Below are positions 47,105 through 58,632 of a DNA stretch of 64,000 nt, piece by piece (position 1 is the stretch's first letter; each line of letters starts with the position of its first letter). Made by a program: the position numbers and the translations under genes. The notes beneath the pieces are model-generated. The model worked only from the letters and a program-made list of their open reading frames with translations, had not been told where the DNA came from and searched no databases. The DNA is from Boesenbergia rotunda (lineage: Eukaryota; Streptophyta; Magnoliopsida; Zingiberales; Zingiberaceae): NCBI GenBank assembly GCA_024364735.1, contig JAGFNQ010004005.1, forward strand, positions 566,507 to 630,506, in the 5' to 3' direction.

Positions 47105-50100
47105 GAATCCAGCTGGTATTATTGAAGATGTGTTAGTAAAGGTGAAGGAGCTGATTTTTCCTGCAGATTTCTACATTTTGGACATGGAGGGGGACTACCT
47201 AGCACATAGATCTCCACTCATTCTTGGGAGGCCATTTTTAAATACTGCAAGAACAAAGATCGATGTTTATGCAGGCACACTTTCCATGGAAATAGGAGAC
47301 ATAGTAGTCCAATTCAATATTTTCGATGCCATGAAGAACCCTAGAGAGGATCACTCTATTATGAGAATTGATATTCTAGATGGGTTGGTTGACGCAGATT
47401 CAGTTGCTGAGGGAGCTCCACTTGTTGTTTCCAGAGGATTTTTCAGTTCAGAGGAGGCTGAAGATGCACTTGCTATTGAGGAGGCTAATTTGGAGGGTAT
47501 TTCAGATTCACTTTTAGCTGGAGAGGATTTTATAGGTGTAGGGGATTGCACTGAGCCCCATGGATCACCTACTTTGATTGATGTTTCAGAGGACTCAGAG
47601 ATTAGGTGTGAGAGTGTAGGGGATTGCACTGAGCCCCAGGGATCACCCATACCTACTGAGCAGGCACAGATTGAGCTTAAGTCATTGCCAGATCATTTGA
47701 AATATGTTTATCTAGGAGAGGAGCAGAATTTTCCTATCATCATCGCCCAGAACTTAGACTCAGAGCAAGAAGACAAATTACTACAAGTTCTGAGGCAGCA
47801 CAAGAAAGCCATTGGGTGGACTTTAGCTGATATACCAGGTATTAGCCCAGCTATTTGCATGCACAGGTTATTTTTGGAAGAGAATGTCAAACCAGTTAGG
47901 CAGCCACAGAGAAGACTAAATTCACTAATTTTGGATGTGGTAAAGAAAGAGGTGACTCGACTCTTGCAGGCAGGTATCATATACCCTATTTCTGACAGCA
48001 AGTGGGTTAGTCCTATCCATGTGGTGCCTAAGAAATCAGGAGTAACAGTGGTGGAAAAAGGAAGCAATGAGTTAGTACCCACTAGAGTTAAAAATTCATG
48101 GAGAGTTTGTATTGACTACAGGAAGCTAAACCAAGTCACGAGGAAAGATCACTTTCCCTTGCCTTTTATTGATCAGATGCTTGAGAGGTTGGCAGGGAAG
48201 TCCCATTATTGCTTCTTGGATGGGTACTCAGGATATTTTCAGATTTGCATAGACCTAGAGGATCAGAAGAAGACCACCTTCACTTGTCCTTTTGGCACAT
48301 TTGCTTACAAACGAATGTCATTCGGACTCTACAATGCCCCAAGAACTTTCCAGCGGTGCATGGTAAGTATTTTTGGTGAATTATTACAACATTGCATGGA
48401 GATTTTCATAGATGATTTTTCTGTTTTTGGCATGTCATTTGATTCTTGTTTAGATAATTTGTCTAGGGTATTCCATAAATGCATTGAAACTAATCTTGTT
48501 CTTAATTTTGAAAAATGTCATTTCATGGTGGAGCATGGTATTGTCTTAGATCATATAGTCTCTAGGAGAGGTATTGAGGTAGATCCTGCTAAAATTAGTA
48601 TTATATCTTCTTTATCTTACCCAGTATGCGTACGGGATGTTCGAGCTTTTCTTGGTCATGCAAGATTCTACCGTAGATTTATTAGAGACTTCAGTGAAAT
48701 TGCTTGGCCCTTGACTAGATTGTTGCAAAAAGATGTAGAATTTTGTTTTGATAAAAAATGCAAAGTAGCTTTTCAGAAATTAAGGGAGGCTCTTACCTCA
48801 GCTCCTATCATTAGACCCCCTAATTGGAATTTACCTTTTGAACTAATGTGTGATGCATCTAATTTTGCTGTAGGAGATATTCTTGCACAAAGGGTGGATG
48901 GAGCACCTCACGTTATCTGCTATGCTTCTAAGACCCTAGATGCTGCACAAGCCAACTACACCACCACCGAAAAAGAGCTACTTGCTATTGTTTTTGCTTT
49001 AGACAGATTTAGATCTTATTTGTTGTGTTCACATGTTATTATTTTTTCTGATCATACAGCTCTAAAGTACCTTTTGAAGAAGTCAGATGCTAAGCCTAGA
49101 TTAATCAGATGGATGCTTCTACTCCAAGAATTTGACTTGGAAATCCGAGATAGAAGTGGCAAAGAGAATTTGGTTGCAGACCACTTGAGCAGAATTGAGA
49201 GAGATGGACCCCCTACCACTATTGATGATGACTTTAGAGATGAGCACCTTCTTGTGATACATGGTGAGTCACCTTGGTATGCAGATCTAGTTAACTTTTT
49301 AGTAGCACATGTTTTCCCTACACAATTTACTAAGGCTCAAAAAGATAAACTCAAAAATGATGCTAAATTCTATGTGTGGGATGATCCTTATTTATGGAAG
49401 TTTTGCAATGATCAAATAATTAGAAGATGCACACCTGATCATGAATTTTATTCAGTTCTTACATTTTGTCATTCATCAACCTGTGGGGGACATTTTAGAC
49501 CACAGAGAACAGCTAGGAAGGTTTTAGAGTGTGGTTTATATTGGCCTACCTTATTTCATGATGCATATCTATTTTATAAGAATTGTGATAGATGTCAGAG
49601 AACTGGGAACATAGGAGCTAGAAATGAAATGCCTCAACAAACTATGCTTTTTTATGAGATATTTGATGTTTGAGGAATAGACTTTATGGGACCTTTTCCT
49701 GCATCTTATGGATACTTGTATATTTTACTTGCTGTAGATTATGTTTCTAAATGGGTGGAGATCATTCCCTCTAGGACTGATGATTCTTGTATTATTGTTA
49801 GTTTTGTCAGGTCACATATCTTTTGTAGGTTTGGAATTCCAAGGGCTATCATAAGTGACCAAGGTTCTCATTTTTGCAACAAACACATGAAGGCTCTACT
49901 TAGCAAGTATGGGGTTGTACACAAAGTGTCTACTTCCTACCATCCCCAAACTAATGGGCAAGCCGAAATTTCAAATAGAGAGATCAAAGCAATTTTAGAA
50001 AAGACCGTTGGGCCTAATAGGAAAGATTGGAGCAAGAGACTTGATGATGCACTATGGGCCTACCGGACAGCATACAAGACACCAATTGGGATGTCTCCCT

Positions 50101-50553
50101 ACCGATTAGTATATGGGAAAGTTTGTCATCTACCCGTGGAGATAGAGCATAAAGCTTATTGGGCGGTGAAGGCTTGCAACTTTGATGCTACTAAAGTGGG
50201 AGAAGAAAGAAAGCTTCAACTTCAAGAACTTGAGGAGATTAGACTAGAAGCATTTGAAAACTCAAGGATTTACAAGGAAAAGACTAAGATTTTTCATGAC
50301 AAGCACATATTGAAGAAAGAATTCCAAATTGGCGACAAGGTTCTATTGTACAAATCAAGGCAAATTAAGGTCTAGATGGGAAGGTCCATTTTTTGTAACT
50401 AATATTTTTCCTTATGGTGTTGTTGAGATAAAGGATGAAACTAATGGTTTTGTTTGGAAAGTCAATGGCCACCGGCTCAAGAAATACTTTGAAGAATTAA
50501 AAGAACTAGATGTGGATAGATTGGATATCAAAGATGCTATCTACCCAACTTAA
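47105..50553 (+). pseudogene. Athila-like pol: RT, RNase H, integrase
   Basis: One long frame (47103-49673) starts in the protease-RT linker (PAGIIEDVLVKVKELIFP). It carries the RT with CIDYRKLNQVTRKDHFPLPF, FLDGYSGYFQI, IFIDDFSVFG and AFLGHARFYRRFI. RNase H follows with MCDASNFAVG, TTEKELLAIVFALD and FSDHTALKYL, then the integrase zinc region with CDRCQRTGN. TGA at 49671 replaces Trp in the WGIDFMGPF block. The integrase core continues to 50375 (FGIPRAIISDQGSHF, HPQTNGQAEISNREIK). A deletion near 50357 moves the tail to the frame ending at 50553 (LRSRWEGPFFV). It is nearly whole but not functional. Confidence 0.93.
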
Positions 50554-50915
50554 GGGGAGTTTATTTTTCTTGCACTTTAATTTTATTGTATATATCATTT
50601 TTATATTTTCTAGAAGTAAATCTTTCTTTTTAAAGTGAGTTGTTGATAATAAATGCTTAGGTAGTGTAGATTGAATAAATAGTCATTGTAGATACCATGT
50701 TATTTCTTTTGGCATCTTATTTCTTACATGATTAGGAATAAATATATCCCTCTAGGTTTTCTCTATATCATTTTAGAGTCTCTTGAAAGCAAATTAAATT
50801 TGATTGTTAAAACTTAGGATTTGAGCCAATGGATGAAAATTCTTGGATGCTTGAGTAATACTTAGTTATGGATTCTAGATTGATGACTTGAGATGAATTA
50901 TTTCTACCTAGTGAG
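50554..50915 (+). other. Athila-like 3' untranslated region, first part
   Basis: AT-rich, no ORF. It ends with GTGAG (50911-50915), the target duplication of the solo LTR. Confidence 0.7.
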
Positions 50916-51739
50916 TGTTGGTACTTGGATGGCTAGAGGGGGGGTGAATGTAGCCAGACACTCAAATAAGCCCCTCTTGTTTGAACTTTCTTTCTGTGAT
51001 CAAAGTTAGCAGCAGAAACACAATACAACAGAAAAAACAAAATAGAGAAAGGAATCAAACTGACGCTAACACAGCGATGTACAAGGTTCGGGGATAACTT
51101 GCCCCTACTCCTTGGCGTGCCTGTAAGGTGCGCGATCCCTTGATTGTCGGCAGATCAAGCCTCGGTGAACACCGGATAAACTGAAGCCTCCTTCTCGGTG
51201 GAGAAACCTCTCCACAAGCTGTCTCACAGATTGATACAAGTTAAGCTCACGAGACACTCGAGAAGAGAACCTCACAAGAATGTAGTAAGAACACTTAAGC
51301 ACAAAGCAACAGAGAGCTCTCGACACAACCCAGCCAAACTCCTCAAGTTTCTGTCTGTTTGCTTCTCTCATTCCTCTGCTTCCAGCTTTGTCTTAAGCTT
51401 CCTCTCCTTGTCGCCAAGCTTCGCCAGCATCCACTGAGCACAGCCTGAACCGCTCTGACCTACCTGAGCACTCAGTCCACTGAAGACCCTCTCCAGCTGA
51501 GCCTCCGTCAGTCGCCAGCTATACCTTAGAAGCCGTTGAAACCTGAGAAGAGAATGCGTACAAACCTGCTCAATGGAAAGTCTCCCATTGACTCCTTGAA
51601 TGTTTGAATCCTCCTGTATCACCTGCACACTTAGCAGACTCTTAGCAAATGAATATCAAACCATATCAGCAGTGTATCAGTGAATCGGCAAAAAAAAATA
51701 GACGCGATCAGAGCGTCTGACAGTGAATTTAAATTAAAG

Positions 51740-52178
51740 TTCAGGCCCTGATCAGTCCCCAGACCGATCAGAGAGGACCCTGATCGGTCACCAGACTTAT
51801 CCAGCAATCTGCTACACACACCTGATCGGTCACCAGACCTATCAGGCTGTGCCCTAATCGGTCTGGTGACCGATCAGGTTGCTTCCTGACCGATCAGGAG
51901 TCATCCTGATTAGTCCGGGTGAGAAATGTTGCGACCAATTGATCGATCACATTGAACGATCAAGTTTCCTCATAGAAACCTTTCTCAAACCATCTGAACT
52001 ATCTCTGATTGGTCACCAGACCGATCAGAAGCTTAGCAGAAGCCAAACAATGCTTCTGTTCGCTCTCTGATCGGTCACCAAACCGATCAGACTTCTCTGG
52101 ATCGGTCACCAGACCGATCCACAATAGGAAGTTCGTGCCAACTTCCCTGATCGGTCACCAGACCGATCCAGCCAAAAC
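51740..52178. repeat. GATCGGT hairpin array in the solo LTR
   Basis: Seven or so units of CTGATCGGTCACCAGACCGATCAG type, with both paired and decayed stems. Confidence 0.85.
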
Positions 52179-52334
52179 CAATTCCACTCTAAGTCAAGAG
52201 AACGGGCTCCCAGCCTTCTCTGACTCGTGCTCAGTCCCCCGGACCAAGACTCCATGCCCAGCTTCACTCACCGGGACTTCATTCACCTAACTTCACTCAC
52301 CAGGACCCGGCTTCACTCACCGGGGTTTCAACCT

Positions 52335-52460
52335 AGTCCCACTAGGTCTTCTCCACTTCACCTAGTCCCACTAGGTGTGCCTAGTCCCACTAGGTCTTTT
52401 CCACCTAGTCCCACTAGGTGTGCCTAGTCCCACTAGGTGTGCCTAGTCCCACTAGGTCTT
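52335..52460. repeat. ACCTAGT/ACTAGGT hairpin array in the solo LTR
   Basis: Six units with a seven-base perfect stem and CCC loop (ACCTAGTCCCACTAGGT). They stand where the Copia-1 LTR has the CCTAGC array. Confidence 0.9.
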
Positions 52461-52572
52461 TTCCCATGTCAGCGTGTGATCCCCGATTCACCTGGACTTA
52501 ACCCGAATTCATTCAACCAAACTTAAATCATTGTCAACACCAAAACAATAAACGGGCCAGACTGCATCAACA

Positions 52573-52859
52573 GTGAGGATTTTGCCTAATTTTTGTGATA
52601 CACACATGTGATTATACTCTAGAACTTGCTTAGGTTCTTTCAAAATTATATTTCTATGATTGGACTACATTTATAGAGGTGAATCATTTGGTGTTCCTTT
52701 TTCATATCAATTCTTGCAATATTGCTTGTTGATCTTCTCTCTATTCTATTTTCCTTCCTATATTTTTCTGTTCATAATCATATTCTCCATGGACTTGGTT
52801 TCATTTGATGTTTCATTGCCCGAGATGGACAAATGTTTAAGTGTGGGGGAGGATGCAAG
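52573..52859 (+). other. Athila-like 3' untranslated region, second part
   Basis: Resumes after the solo LTR. The purine-rich AAGTGTGGGGGAGGATG at about 52839-52855 resembles the GTGTGGGGGAG tract of Athila-type elements. Copia-5 begins at 52860. Confidence 0.65.
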
Positions 52860-53279
52860 TGTTGGATCGAGAGAAACGATAGAGGGGGGGTGAATATCGT
52901 AAAGCGTTCGCATTAGAAATAAGAGCATACCCAGCGGAAAATTAAATCACAACACAAAGACGCAAGCAGTTTTACATGGTTCGGAGTCGCGGTCGGCTCC
53001 TACTCCAAGGCCCACGGTCGTTGACCGTTTACTGTGGGCAATTCTATATGTGCGCAAAACCAGTTTACAAAATGTATTACTGGAAATGGTACAGTAAACT
53101 TAAAAGTGGCTCTTCGTTACCGACGTCCGGTGTAGATTGTATTTTCTGAGCAGAGGGACGTCGTCGACGCTTGAGTCTCGAGTCGGGAGGTTTCCGGAGC
53201 AGAGCACGGGAGTAGAAGAGCGAGAATGCGTTGAAAGAATTGATCGTACAAAGCCTTGGGGTCGAGGGCCCTTTTATAG

Positions 53280-53625
53280 CCCCTGAGGGCGCCCGGAACG
53301 TCGGGGGCGCCCCCCCCCACGTGTCAGCTGATCCGAGTTCCTCTCGGTCAGCTCTGATCCCTTCAAACTCGGGATCAGGCTTTGACGGAGGCGCCCGGGA
53401 CGCTGGGGGCGCCCGGGTTGACCGGGTCAACTCTTATCCGTTGGCTTCGCTGGCTTTCGCTTCGTTAGCTTGATCTGGGGGCGCCCGGACCATCCAGGGC
53501 GCCCGAGAGCATGGGGGGCACCCGGGAGCATGGGGGCGCCCCGCCCATGAGCTGTCGAAGCATTCACTTGCTCTACTTCTTTTGTATTGACCTTGGGGGC
53601 GCCCGGGACACTCCGGGCGCCCTAC
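53280..53625. repeat. GGCGCCCGGG palindrome cluster
   Basis: Many GGGCGCCC and GCGCCCGGGA blocks with matching TCCCGGGCGCC halves, just upstream of the TATA box. Equivalent clusters: 19310-19523, 21819-21960, 22930-23250 and 31170-31480. Confidence 0.85.
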
Positions 53626-53894
53626 TCAGCTTCTGCCTCACTCCTTTGAGGCTCTCTGAGCTGCAGACACTCGTTCTTTCGGTCCTGCATCTAGGGTTAG
53701 TCCAAAATAACATAGAGCAATAATATATTAGTTTTATACAACCTTAGCTGTCTTAATTCTGACTTTGGGTCTCCAAAATAGAACCCTAGGTCGAACCGAC
53801 GCCTACTATTCCCTCGACGGGGAATGCGTCCTCACCTACTCCTCTCAGGAGAATTTACCTGATGCCAACCGGCTCCTCCGGTTGGACTTTTGCC

Positions 53895-54172
53895 CAGCAG
53901 TCCTTCGCCAGGTCTTCAGGACCAAGTAGTCCTTTGCCTGGTGCCTAGCAATCCTTCGCTAGGTCTTTGTTTCCTGGCAGTCCTTCGTCAGGTGCCTAGC
54001 AATCCTTCGCCAGGTCTTTGTTTCCTGGCAGTCCTTCGCCAGGTGCCTAGCAATCCTTCGCCAGGTCTTTGTTTCCTGGCAGTCCTTCGCCAGGTGCCAA
54101 GCAGCCCTTCGCCAGGACTTTGTTTCCTGGCAGTCCTTCACCAGGTGCCTAGCAGCCCTTCGCTAGGACTTT
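53895..54172. repeat. CCTGGC/GCCAGG and CCTAGC/GCTAGG hairpin array
   Basis: Units alternate CCTGGCAGTCCTTCGCCAGG with CCTAGCAATCCTTCGCTAGG. The loop is nearly constant and the stem changes on both sides. It takes the place of the AGTCCT array of Copia-2 and Copia-3. Confidence 0.88.
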
Positions 54173-54277
54173 GTCTCTGCACACTTGAGTAACTTTATTA
54201 GATCACAAATAACACTTAACTTTGAATCCTTTGCCAATATCAAAACAAGGTTCAATATGGTGCTTCCTGCACCAACA

Positions 54278-57087
54278 ATCTCCCCCTTTTTTAATTATGG
54301 CAACACAATTCAAAGTTAAGTAAAAACTTTATAACAGTTAAGAACATAAGGTAAAAATGAAGTATAGCAATTTTACACAATTCAACGTTAACTTTATAAC
54401 AGTTAATAACATAAGGTATGATTTTGAAAAAAAAATCCTTTATTTCTCACACTCCCCCTAAACCCTGAATACTTGTGTTATAAAATATTTAACTTTGACC
54501 TTTCCTCCCCCTTTGACATATATCAAAAACAAACATGGGTGAACAAGGTAAAAATTAAAAAATTTTGCAAACCTACATTTTGTTAAACAACTTTTACTTA
54601 CAAGGCTTTGCAAAACTTAGGCAAAATTTTGAAGTCAAATTTCCAAAAAGAGTTTAACTTTGAGAATTGGGAAAATTTTGTTTAAAAATAATTTGCACAC
54701 TTAGACGAATTTGCATGGAAATACTTTGTGTATTTTGAAAAATAAAATTTGTAAAACTTCTAGACAAGTTTTTCACCAAAAAAACCCTACATAGAAACAT
54801 TTGCCTAAATTTTCAACCAGTTTTTGCTCAGACAAATTTTGTTTACTAAGAAGAATTTTACTTAAAAAAAACAACCACTTAAAAAATTTTGAAACACTTA
54901 GAAATGCTTAGAAATTGTTGAAGCACTTTAAAAAAATTAAACAAAATTTTCTTTCTCTCCCCCTTAATGTGAAAATTTTCTCCTTATGTTTTAGACCATT
55001 TCTAAGTTCAGTTTTGAAAAAGGTATTTTGAAAAACTTCTGAGTATCACAAAGGAAATTCTTAATTAAGAGCAACTCGAAGTTTTCAATAAAGTTTCTTT
55101 AAAAAGGGAAAAAGTTTAAGGAAGAACTTTTTCTACTCTCCCCCTTGGTCATATATCAATAAAGAACTCTTGAAAAATATATTTTGAAAAACATTTAAAA
55201 TTTGTCTATCAGAGCTCATGGGTTTTGAAAACATAAATATTTGAGTGAGAGAATAATGTTAAAAATGATAATTTTTAATTAACAGCATTTTGAAAGAATG
55301 AAGAATCATGCTCAAAAATTAGAATTGGAGTCAAGTGTATATTTTCATTGAGTCCATGCATGACAAAAAATATTTAATCAATAAGCTTACTTGTTTTGAA
55401 TATTTTAAAACCTGCAAGTACTTTAAAAGATATTGAGCTTTTTGAGAGATGCAAGTACTCTGTATCTTAAAAAAATATAAGTCATTTTGAAAAATATTAT
55501 GCAATTTTTTTTTTGAAAATATAGGTATTTTTTAAAAAAACAAATTGAGCCTTTTTGGAAAGTCTAAGTGAAGTTTTTGAAAACTATTAGACTTTGAAAA
55601 ATATGAGTAATTTTTGAAAAGTATTATGCATTTTGACAACATAATATTTTACTTGACTAGGTTTCTTTTCCAGTCTGACACAATCCTAGGAAACTTTGTT
55701 AACTACAAGGACATTTCCTAAGTGTCCTGGAAAATTTTCAACCCAAGTAAATATTATAAAAGTAACTTCATAAGCCACAAGAATTTTGAAAAATAAAATA
55801 ATAGTATTTTGAAAGAAAAATTATTTAAGTTTTCAAAAAGATTTTAAACATGCAGTGCATGAAAACATATAATTTTGAAAATGTTTAATAATTCTTTTAA
55901 TTTGATCTCCCCCTAAACTTGACCCAGTCCTAGGAAGCTTGTTGACTACAAGCGATCTTCCTCTGAGTTTTAGGGTTTGATTTAAATTATAAGAATTATT
56001 TAATAACTTCAAAACAAATAATTACCAAAAGAAATTTCAAATATTATTCTTTTGACTCAAACTCCCCCTAAATTTTACACATCCTAGGAGTCCTTGTAGA
56101 TCATGAAGTGGACCTTCCTCTGTGTCTTTAGGGTTTATTAAAATCAAAAGAATAATTTTGAATAACCTTCTAGATATGATAACTTTTAAGGAGATAAATT
56201 TTTAAAACCACAACTTGAAATGAAGATAATTTTTAAAGCATAAGCCCTAAAAAAAATTTGAAATGATAATGGTTTTTTAAAGTAATATACCAAGGTTTTT
56301 GAGCCAATTTTTGAAAACCTTATTTTGAAATGATAATAAGTTTTAGAGCATAAGGTTTTTGAAAAATCTGAATTTTTCGAAAAAGATTAAGAAGGCCCTG
56401 TATCCGACACAAACTGACTTTTATCTGAGTTCCTTAAGAGATTTCAGTGTTGACCAGGTTTGACTATGGTGACCATGTTTGACTCAGTGGACTATGTTTG
56501 ACCAATCAATAACTAAATCAAACAAGCCCTAGATTCTATTTAAAATGAGTCTATTGTGATATTTAACATGAAATTCAATATTTTGAAAAAAATGATAGAG
56601 ATGAAAAAGTAGGGTACAATAAACTGAAATAATTTGAAAAATAGAGATAATTTTGAATAACTTTTGAAAACATTTTTTATTTGAAAGGATAGTGATTTAT
56701 GCTTTTAGGTCCTAGATGTCTCACCCAGTTCTACGTGATCAAGCATGTTAACCTTATGGGTTTTGTGAGATAAATATTTTAATTTTGAAAGCATGGTTAA
56801 TTTTATTAATTTTGAAAAATTTGTTATGAATCTAAGATTAACTGAAAATTTGTGTTAGATTCGAATTTGACAAAGAGTAAATTGAATTTGAATTTCAATA
56901 ATTGGCTTCCAGGTCTTGGCGAGGCACAAGACCTTCTTTGGTCGTAGCCTTATTGGATCATCAACCCTTTCCTTGACAAAGCCTTTTACTGAAATTTCAT
57001 TTTCAAGATTACTTTTTGAGAAATTCTGGTCTAACTAGTTTGGGTCTTGGATCGGTAGCTTCGGGTAGTTCCGCCAAGATGGCTTTC
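54278..57087 (-). other. Copia-5 interior: purine tracts and spacer, no genes
   Basis: The minus-strand purine tract abuts the LTR at 54278-54293. Further AGGGGGAG-like tracts lie at about 54451-54460, 54504-54513, 54955-54965, 55135-55146, 55905-55914 and 56061-56070. Three loosely similar CCTAGGA-containing blocks occur at about 55680, 55945 and 56085. The region 56690-57087 aligns with 25690-26150. No coding frame is left. Confidence 0.75.
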
Positions 57088-57104
57088 CACTACTAGAATT
57101 TTTG

Positions 57105-57370
57105 CATTCAACAACACATAATCGACAACAGTTTTTTGATAAAGTGTTGTCTTATGTCAATTTAACAACAGTTTTAGTATTAACCGTTGTTGTTGTTGGT
57201 CTGTATACATAAAAAGACAACAGTAATAACAAAATGTTGTCGTATGTATACTCAACGTCAACAGTTATAAAATAACTGTTGTCTATAGGCGGGATTTACA
57301 ACAACTGATGTGATAAACTGTTGTCTATTATGACAATAGACAACAGTTATATTAAACTGTTGTTGTTGTA
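57105..57370. repeat. CACTA subterminal inverted repeats
   Basis: Five or six short palindromes such as ACAACAGTT..AAACTGTTGT, spaced by 10-40 bases. In this superfamily such repeats bind the transposase. Confidence 0.8.
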
Positions 57371-57539
57371 TTGTTGTGCTATTCAAGCAATAAACAAAAT
57401 CAATGGTGGATATCCAACTGTAAAAAAACAACGTACTATTGAATCCTCATTCTCTTATTTTTCGATCCATAATCATCTTTTTTCTCGTCGCACAAACCCC
57501 TAATCTTTTCTCTTCCTCGCCCGCCAACCACCCAAACAC

Positions 57540-57840
57540 TATGTGAAAATCAAACATAGACTTCGCCACAAATTACTTCGGTGATTTTTTTTAATGAAGT
57601 AATACATACTAATCAACTTCAATAATAAATTTGATGAAGTAAATTCAATTTTAGACTTCGTAGTTTAAAAATTGTTAGTCTCGCAACCAATTTTATCTAT
57701 GTTTTACTTCATAATAAATATTCGATGAAGTAATAAGTTACAAAATAAAATTCATAAATTTGTATACCGAAGTAATAAGTTTGAGTCAATTAAAGGGAAA
57801 ACTGGATTTTCGAAATATATATAAATATATAAAAAGAAAA
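57540..57840. other. AT-rich stretch with GAAGTAAT/ATTACTTC words
   Basis: Repeated ACTTC and GAAGT words in both directions and no ORF. It could be more CACTA subterminal sequence or a small inserted element. Confidence 0.5.
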
Positions 57841-57879
57841 GTTTTAATTATATATATTGATAATAATCTCTCTCCCGTG

Positions 57880-58632
57880 CCCTAAACCTCACGCGCCCGA
57901 TTCCTTTCTCCTCCCCTCTCCGCTCGACGCCGTAGCCTTCCTCGCGATCGCACTGCGCCGCCTTTTGTCGGCGCCTTCCGATCTCCGGCAGGCGATGGTC
58001 ACCAGGTTCGAAGTCCCCAAAGGTGCACTTCATCTCTCCTTGACGCCGAGCCATTCATCGCGCGCCTCATCGCGCAATCGAAGGAACCACCACCATCTCT
58101 CTTTCTCCTTTCCCTCATCGTCGGCGACACTTCTCCACACGCGATCCTCTTCGTCTCGCTCATGTGTCGCCGCAAGCGCGAGCGGCGTCGCCGATCCGCG
58201 GTTGCGCTTCCTTAGGCTGTGGAGCGCTCTTCCCCGAATCCCGAATAGGTGAGTTGTCAGGTATAGGATTGCTAGTTCGTGGATTCCAATTGAAGGTTGA
58301 TTATTGGGTTACCGCAATTTCTCCAGCGGAGTGATTGGCAACGGATTTGATCGGAGTTTGATCGAAGCATGGGAGCTGAGGTAAGTAGTTCATTGTTTAG
58401 GGTTCGTAGTGGAATTGATTGATATGTTGGTGTTAATGTTTAGTAGGCTAATAAATTGATTAATGATGATTAATTGTATAGACATACTATGGTTCTATGA
58501 GTTTTAATGTGGCAAGTTCAAGTATATTACATTGTGCGTCTCAGAGGATTTGGGTTCGTCGTCTTTTTCGATCCCTCTATGCTCGATTGTGTCCTCCAGG
58601 ACAAGCACGTCATTGATGGCCGCACTGTGAGT
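57880..58632 (+). pseudogene. RRM RNA-binding (hnRNP-like) gene fragment with splice sites
   Basis: Three exon-like blocks. (1) GC-rich 57880-58248 with a GTGAGT donor at 58249. (2) A block ending ATGGGAGCTGAG with a GTAAGT donor at 58381; its Met at 58369 is a possible start. (3) 58543-58626, encoding RGFGFVVFFDP and VLQDKHVIDGRT, then a GTGAGT donor at 58627. The third is the RNP1 half of an RRM as in plant hnRNP-like proteins, which bind RNA in the nucleus. The RNP2 half and everything after are absent. Its position inside a CACTA end suggests capture. A host gene broken by insertions is the alternative. Confidence 0.6.

Larger units (their letters stand above)
50916..52572 (-). mobile_element. 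Solo LTR of the Copia-1 family with GTGAG duplication
   Basis: 1657 bp starting TGTTGATGCAGTC at 52572 on the minus strand and ending AGTACCAACA at 50916. GTGAG flanks both sides (50911-50915, 52573-52577). It is related to the Copia-1 LTR over both ends, but its second hairpin array is a different sequence. No interior remains, so it arose by LTR-LTR recombination. Confidence 0.93.
33133..52859 (+). mobile_element. Athila-like Ty3/gypsy element, 3' LTR missing
   Basis: LTR from 33133 (TGTTAGTTAATTTAGG), split by Gypsy-2, ending at 43882. An Asp-type primer site, gag, protease, RT, RNase H and integrase follow, then a 3' region cut by a solo LTR and finally interrupted at 52860 by Copia-5. 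FDPEIERTFRARR, LYDYWERF and the DLGASIN protease motif are typical of Athila-type elements. Its 3' LTR should lie to the right of the window, beyond Copia-5. Confidence 0.88.
52860..54277 (-). repeat. Copia-5 3' LTR (1418 bp)
   Basis: Starts TGTTGGTGCAGGAAGC at 54277 on the minus strand and ends CGATCCAACA at 52860. TATAAAAG (minus, 53271-53278) and a G-box at 53318-53323 match the Copia-2 and Copia-3 LTR promoters. Confidence 0.93.
52860..57087 (-). mobile_element. Copia-5, Sirevirus-type element with pol deleted
   Basis: 3' LTR 54277-52860, purine tract, AT-rich region, then sequence matching the gag-pol spacer of Copia-3 at 56690-57087. Nothing of pol is found between them. The CACTA element cuts it at 57088; gag and the 5' LTR should lie to the right of the window. 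The target duplication on this side would be GCAAG (52855-52859). Confidence 0.85.

Noticed and set aside
53890..54192. 100-codon repetitive ORF
   Set aside because: It is the translation of the CCTGGC/CCTAGC hairpin array.
57321..57503. 60-codon ORF in the CACTA end
   Set aside because: It overlaps subterminal repeats and has no domain.
57857..58252. 131-residue protein as a real product
   Set aside because: GC-rich, Ser/Arg-rich, no domain; better read as a 5' exon ending at a splice donor.
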